Origin: Clitoria ternatea
Taxonomy: Eukaryota; Streptophyta; Magnoliopsida; Fabales; Fabaceae
Direction: 5' to 3'
Length of the DNA: 64,000 nt
Assembly (NCBI GenBank): GCA_037962975.1
Contig: CM075673.1
Coordinates: 14,864,001-14,928,000, forward strand
The notes under the pieces are model-generated. The model did not search any database. It saw only the letters and a program-made list of their open reading frames with translations, and was not told the DNA's origin. The stretch's first letter is position 1. Every line of letters begins with the position of its first letter. Positions 57,180 through 64,000 of the stretch are shown here, one piece after another. The position numbers and the translations under genes are program-made.

Positions 57180-59980
57180 TCATCAATCTCACTTTCTCAA
57201 TCTCTCTACTTATTTGATAATACTTTTTCTTCACTTTTACATATTCTGATTGTGTTTAAACACTACATTAATTTTTTAATTACTTTTTTTGTAGGTTTGT
57301 TCTCTTCATAATATTTCAAATATATTAAAATTTGAATAAAAAAAATGATGATATACAATTAAGTTTACAAACTGGTAATTTATTTTTAGCTTGATTAAAT
57401 TTTTTAATTAGAACTCTCCTCTCCTCCTCTTCCATCATCAAAAAAAAACTCTCGTCTTCTTTCTTATTATTTGATATTTTTGTTTCATCTTTTTTCATGA
57501 GTTTTCAAAGTTCGATTTCATAGAGGTCGAATTAATCAAAACCAAAACTCTTTTCATCAGTTATTTTTTCTTTCACCATGTTTGGGTATTTAAAAACTCC
57601 CATTTTTTTTTATTCATATTTCATATTTTTAATGAGTTTTATCATTTTTTTAGGGATGCAAAATCGGTTCATAAAACAATAGAAAATGTTAGAGAAACGA
57701 ACCTTTATGACGATGCATACACAATCTTGAGGAAAAGATCAATCAAGACTCTTTTTTTAGTATTGGTTGATGAAGTGACAATTTGATCAATCAAATAAAA
57801 TTATCTAGAATCACATCAATGGTTTAAAGATATTGTATTTAAAGGTTCATTTACTGAAAACGAAATTGGATCAATTTCTTTTTTATTTAAGTTTTGAAAA
57901 TTTATGTTCTTATTAATTACTCAGTTAACAACATATAAATTCTTTTTTATTTAAGTTTTGTAATTTCGTAATTTCGTAACTTTGTAATTTTCAAATATTG
58001 TATATGTTATATTACAACTAAAAATGTAATCTTTTTAAGTATTTTAAAATATTTGATTTTTATATTTTAGTTTGGTAATATATACATATATGTTGAAGTT
58101 TTTTTTTATTGAACTTTGCATACTAAATTTTTTTATCATATATTACTTAATGCTTTATATCAAATTGTAGTTAACGAAATAAGGGAAATTAGATCATTTT
58201 TAAATACACGACTAATTAAGATTGGTAATTCTTTTGGCAACCAATATTGCTACATACACGTCAACATCAATCATCCATGGATTTGTTGGATTATTATGAT
58301 AATGGAAAAATTAATCATGAATGAATTTCTAATCAATTAATTTGAGGGCAGAGCCATCGCGATTTATGTGGGCTTCTACACTCCACCAATGGAACCAGTT
58401 GTGTTCCACACTAGTGTATGTTTTATTCAACTTACTAGTAACACTCCTTTAAAATAAAGTAATTAGGAAAATTAATATTTTTGTTTGAATTTATAGTATT
58501 TACCTAAATGTTATGGATGTTAGCAAGTGAAAACTTTGTCTAAATCATTCTACTCTGGTGATACTGATAGCTGATGGGTTTGCCACTATCATCATTTGTT
58601 TTCCTTTGATTCATAATCAAGGTTTTGAAACATAATTAACCTTGTGCCCACCTCAAAGTAAAACGTGCAGTTATTATGCATCAGAACTTCATTTCACCCT
58701 GAATGAAAATGTTTGGTTAAGTTGGGAAAACAGAGTTAGATAAATAGATAAATTTAAGGGTTACGTTCTTAGAAATAATTAAAATTTTGTTTAACTGTAA
58801 GATCTATTTTTAAATTAGTTAAACCGGAATTTGACTAACCAAGTCGATCCCCACCACCATACACTTATAGGTATCCAAAAATGATGTAAGGCCTATACTC
58901 TTAGCCACAAAGTTCTTTGAATATTATATTCCCATACATGTTTACTTACCGGGCCACGGCGTAACCAAAGTATACAAGTTCTCAAATATATTTATTACTC
59001 AAAATTTTACATATTAAATTTTAAGTACTTATATATAAACCAAAATAAGAAAACGTTGACTTTTTCTCTTAATATAAGTTCATTTTATCTAACTCACGTA
59101 TATTAAAAGATTAATTATTTTAGTTAAAATTATTAAATTTATTTAAATATTATAATATTTTAAAATTGTTCAAATGATTATACTTTGTATTTAACTTTCC
59201 TTACTTGTTACCCAGTATCACAGAAAAGATAAATAATCCGATTGATATATTTCATTTATTGTTATATTCATCCAAGAAAAGATTATACATTAATAGAGTT
59301 ATTTTGATAAAAAAATAATTAATGACATAGAAATTTTAAAAAAATTATATTAAGGACAAACTTTTTTTTGCCAAAAAAATCTTATATTTAGCAATTGTTT
59401 TCTGCTCATTCATGATTAAATATTGTATTTATGGCAATTCCCTAAATTGGTTTCCATTTTGGAAAATATTCTCTTTTTTATCAATGTCAATCAAGAACCA
59501 AGTGTCACTTATAGCATGCAGACTTTATACTCTAGGGGTTTTAGGTGAACAATATAATATTTTTATTTCAAATGTTATAACGTAAATTTTAAATTTTGAC
59601 ATGTTATATTCTTTAGGTTAATTATATCTTAAAAGAAAATTTTATGTTTGGTCATAGTGAATTTTTTCGATAAATGTGTTTAATGGGGATCAAAGTCGAA
59701 GTTTTCTCCATAATTTTAATATACGTTGTCAACTGAATCACAATCGATTGGTTAATGACTAGAATTTTTGGGGTGATATTATCTTTTCAACTTTATTTTT
59801 GAAAATAAAATCAAATTAATCTTTTATATATTTTAAAAAAGGTTGAATGAACTAGTATTATTTTTATTATAAATGATTTCGAATTAATTAAAAAGAATAA
59901 TTGTCACAGTTTTTAAAAAAAATATTGAACATACTTTTATTTAGTAAATATGTATTTATTATCAACAATATAAACATCTC
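57180..59980. other. AT-rich intergenic sequence, no gene recognised
   Basis: Long poly-A/T-rich tracts. Occasional short frames (for example 58116-58340) have no recognisable motif. Confidence 0.5.
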
Positions 59981-59981
59981 T

Positions 59982-59985
<4 letters not shown>

Positions 59986-60031
<46 letters not shown>
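59986..60031. repeat. (TA)n microsatellite
   Basis: About 22 TA dinucleotides. It is followed at 60036-60105 by three spaced copies of GGTAAACCTTTT. Confidence 0.9.
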
Positions 60032-60033
<2 letters not shown>

Positions 60034-62364
60034 TGTTTTTGGTAAACCTTTTTTATTTGGACAAGAGGTAAACCTTTTTGTTTTGGTCAAAGTGGTAAAC
60101 CTTTTGTAAACATGATTAGATATCATTGATAACGGGCTTTGCTTGATGGCTTGTAATAGATAATGGGCTTACATTAATGTTGTATTTGCTGGTATGGGCT
60201 TACATTCTTAGTGTGGATTTCACATTACCTTCCTTTTCTTTTTAGGGGTCAACTCACTTAACCTTTCTTTTATGGTTAATATCAACTCACTATTCACCAA
60301 AAAAAATCAACTCACTTTACCTTTCTTCTACATTACATTATGTTGAAATTTGAATTGTTTCATGTTGGGCTTGTTTAATAAGGCCCGAGCTCTGTATGGG
60401 CCTCAATGTTTGGTGCTTTTGGGCTTTTGATTTTTAATCTACCCTGTATTTGTTTTTTTATAAATTAATCTACTTATTATTTTTGTCAATCTTAAATTTA
60501 TTCCGACTTTCATAACTAGGAAAAACCTTCTATGCATCCGGTTGTGATGTCTAAATGCTATAGGGATCAATATCGTAAAAAAAAAGAATAATTTATTCAA
60601 TTTTAAAAAATACTATGGAAAATTTTACATTTCGCCTAACCTATTTGGATAAATTAACAATGAAATTCACTTTTACACAAAATACATAATGTACAACCTC
60701 TACTAGGTTGGTTCATTTAAAGCCTGTTTTGGGGGAATTGCGTTAAACGTAACGAAACTTCTGAAAAGGAAAAAATTAATTCTATGGTTTAACGGAGTTT
60801 TAACTGTCTCTAACGGCGTAAAGAATCAATTCCAACCTTTAAATTTTTTTATAAAACATCCTCTAAGTGTCTTCAATAAATTAACCATTAAAGTCTTGCA
60901 AGAAATCATGTGCAAGTCTATATATTATTTTAATGGGAAAAGTGTAGCGAGTGTATTGATAACAATCCAATGAGTGAGGTAAATATGAAATATTGGGTGC
61001 ACCTTTGCTGTAGAGGAAACAGAGAAAATTGACCCGGCGGCTACATGTGCATGATCACACACCTTTGGCCATTAATTTGGCTGGGAATCTTACAATGATT
61101 CAAGCAAAGATACTTTGTTGCTGAAAAGCTATCCCTTTAATTACTACTATACTTCTTAAATCAATCACCTCTAACTTTCTTACTTCTCATCATTAAGCTT
61201 TTTTTTAGCCTTTGACAACTCACACCCTTTAATCACACCATTTTTAAATTTATATCAACACTTCAAATGCACCACAAATTAATTAACCACCTCTTCTATC
61301 CTTTCCATTTCCCGCCATTCTCTGCCGGATGTTTTCCAGCACTAATTAATCAAACCCCCCCTTATCCTTTTCCGCCACATAACCTATATAATATATGTGT
61401 TTGTTTTATTTTATGTTGTTATACTCTAGAATTAAATCAACATCCTCTGAATGTCAAAACCCTTAGAACTCACCCAAGCACAAAAGAGAAACAAGAGCCA
61501 AAAGCTAGAAAAATGATTCATTCATGATAATCATTAGTAGCAACAGAAAACAGAATTTTTTTTATATACTAAAGCCAAGTTAGTTCTAAGGCAAAACTAA
61601 CTAATCTAACTAAACTAGCAGAACATAATAAAATGTAGAGTAGTGGTAACTCATTTCATTCCGTCAGGTGAGAAAGAAAACTTTGTAACTATCCGATAAT
61701 CATCTTATACAAGTTCAACTTCAAGAGAGATTAGTCATTACTTTTTACTTTGTTCTAGTGATACATAAGTTAAAAAAATCCAAAACCAAAATCTATAAAT
61801 TTTTCAAGGAAAGGGGGCCCGAAAGCCATGATGGGAGAAAGGCCCACATTTGACATGGATGAATGATCACTATCTCTTAAAGTGACAACCATCCGTAAGC
61901 AGAAATTTTGAATTTTAGGGTTGCTCTTTATTGGAGGACGAAACCTTTTTGGTTGATATTGTATCTGATGCTGACCCCATACAATGATCGAATCGAATCA
62001 AAGGATAGCACACTCCATTGCAAATGTCAATCGTACGAGTACGCTATGTATATTCATTCATGTGCCTTACTTAATAAATGTCGCTATTGTGTTTGGTTTT
62101 CTCATGTACCCGTGTGACCTATTCTTTTTCTTGTTGCTTAAAAATGAATAAACAAATCAAATGTCGCTTTCAATTATAAGGGCCATGGCAAAATTAATTG
62201 ATGATACAAATATGCAAAATCCTAATATACTAACATGCAAATTCAAGTGCAGTGCAGTGCAGGAAGGTATGGTATGGTAATTGCTTTTGGGATTACGCTT
62301 TAGAAATTGTGTGATCCGATGCTAAAATTGTCAACTTGTTGTGTGATGGAAGGGTATCAGTCTC
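60032..62364. other. Intergenic sequence with TGGGCY motifs, no gene recognised
   Basis: Several TGGGCT/TGGGCC motifs on both strands at 60130-60430 (TGGGCTTACATT twice, AAGGCCCGAGC, TGGGCCTC). These resemble promoter site-II elements, but no coding region follows. Confidence 0.4.
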
Positions 62365-62367
62365 CAG

Positions 62368-62490
62368 CTATACCTATAAAAGGGGTGGACCCACTTTCCC
62401 ATTTGCTGTCCCGACAGGAACCTCGGGCCTCGGCCTTACGAAACCCAGTCCAGTTTTCTTTTCCACCCTGCCCTCCCTCCCTCCCTCATC
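62368..62490 (+). promoter_or_regulatory. Possible plant promoter: TATA box and CT-rich leader
   Basis: TATAAAAGGGG at about 62375 is followed by TTTTCTTTTCCACCCTG and (CCCT)n near 62465-62487, a layout typical of plant core promoters with a pyrimidine patch. The downstream frame (62336-62626) is not recognisable as a protein, and no exon was found up to 64000. It may drive a non-coding RNA, or may be chance. Confidence 0.25.
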
Positions 62491-64000
62491 AATAGTCACA
62501 CACCTGCAAACCTGTTCTTCTGAAATTCTCACATTCAATACGTTTCTTACTATCCCCTTTATATTTCTCTTCACTTACTACTATTTACCTCTATTTTATA
62601 TAAAAAGTGTTGAGTTGGGTATATAGGTTCTACCATCACTTAAATCATATTCATGACTCAAAAAGCAAAACCGATTTAACAATTACGATGCTATTACCTA
62701 GTAGTATCTTGTAGTATCATATAGAACTTTTAATTTTAATAGTTTGCATGACAGAAGTTTAAAATTTGAAGGCTTTTATTTAATGATTGAATGCTTTAAC
62801 TGATTAAATTTATATTTACATGTGCTCTTTGGGTCAAAACCCAATAACTTAAAAACCAAAAAAGAAAAAAAAAACTAAACATATGCAGATTAGCTTATGG
62901 TCTAACTCAAGGACCATAAAAAACAAACTCATTTAGAACGTGGATCCCTACGGATTGACTCATTAGCACGTCTTTGCGATTTAATCTATTGCAGGATAGG
63001 TCTTTTTGTATTTGATCTAATTGGTGTCCGGTATAATATATATCTTGTATAATTGGTGTTAAAAGTGTCTCATTGTCTCTCTATTTACATCGTCTCAGTG
63101 GTAGTCTGGTATTATAGACACAGGTTTAATGGGAACACTGCGTCTTTCACGCTAAGGTATGCTTTTAAGTCAATTCCAACCGTGGTTAATGGGACACATC
63201 GGGGGTGTACTTATAAAAGAGACTTCGATGCTTAAATCATTACGGGTGTTACGGAAAATAAAAAGATTACAGAGGTAGTTGTGGAAACTAAATGTTGTTA
63301 CTTGTGCAATTAATAAATGATTTATATTTATAGAACTTCCCTGAGTGTAAGTTGTGATTTGACCCCTAATATTGAACAATGGTTACAGTCTTTTGTACAG
63401 AAGCAAGTTGCCCACTTGCATCTGATTCTGAGTCAAGTGTCAGCTTTTCTGACCGAGGTCTAGTTCACATATCCATACTGAGACTCAATGACCTCTTCGG
63501 TTTTGGTGCACCTCATCTAGTATTTGTCTTGACTTGGCTCTTATTTATAATTTTGCAGTGACCGGTGTTACTAGCCTTGGGGATCGGTATGCACATCGAA
63601 TCAATATCCCTAACTCTAAAAAAATATATAAAAATTAATTAAGTATTTGTTCCATTTAAATATTCCCAACTCAAATACGATTATCTCCGGTACAAGATGT
63701 ATGTAGTTAAATAAAAAAAATAGTAAATTTTTTATGAGTGTTCAAAATCTCCATATCCGTAATTGCCTATTCTAATAGGAAAAAAATTGACACTTGTTGG
63801 TCGGATATGCATAACCAAAGATTTTCAAATGATTACAAATGAGTAAGTATGGTTATACTCGACTGGCTTTAGTTTAGATTTTTTTATAACTGTTTTAACC
63901 AAACTCAACCAAAAACACACATAAAAGCTAAGAATTTCATGGGTTGGCCCTGGCTATTGGACAATGGTCCAATCTTTAGCTTCATAAGGCTCTCAAGTTT
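62491..64000. other. No gene recognised
   Basis: AT-rich sequence. Short frames at 63053-63235 and 63379-63561 have no family features. Confidence 0.5.

Overview
This is plant nuclear DNA: AT-rich, with long non-coding stretches, GT-AG splice sites and nested LTR retrotransposons of the Ty3/gypsy (Tat/Ogre) and Ty1/copia groups. The Ogre-type element and the overall repeat mix suggest a eudicot, probably a legume, but I cannot name the species. I see one convincing intact host gene, an AP2/ERF (DREB-type) transcription factor at 16766-17341 on the minus strand, and one isolated host-gene exon resembling a short-chain dehydrogenase (24295-24375). Most of the rest is mobile DNA or its decay products.

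Layout. 1-9944 holds most of a minus-strand Ogre-like element (called O1): a 2.9-kb 5' LTR (7032-9944), primer binding site, a broken gag (4442-5701), no pol, and a long 3' region ending in three successive tandem-repeat types (128-2160), with a hAT-like element end at 1-127. O1 sits in an LTR fragment (9945-10558) of the same family as a solo LTR at 48324-49592. 11144-14316 has LTR-like and microsatellite-rich sequence and a hAT-like element. 14317-18806 is host sequence around the DREB gene. A second hAT-like element (18807-19349) and a clean solo LTR (19516-22339) follow.

24665-53271 is a nest. A minus-strand copia element (C1) is cut by a complete Tat-lineage gypsy element, G1 (24989-41060, target duplication ACTGG), by a smaller relative, G2 (41568-48011), and by a solo LTR (48324-49592, target duplication GATTC). 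C1 is joined directly to the 5' part of a different copia element, C2 (about 50757-53271). A degenerate solo LTR (54319-57179) and an AT-rich gene-poor tail (57180-64000) complete the window.

G1 carries gag-protease-RT-RNase H-second RNase H-integrase on the minus strand. On the opposite strand it has two diverged copies of a spliced extra gene (26701-28953 and 30680-33242), each with a small intron and a poly(A) signal. G2 keeps LTRs, primer site and most of gag but has lost pol and both antisense genes. The most unusual signal is in the spacers between these convergent genes: several families of short repeats in which a constant spacer is flanked by arms that differ between units but stay complementary within each unit. 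This is hairpin covariation, or repeated palindrome repair.
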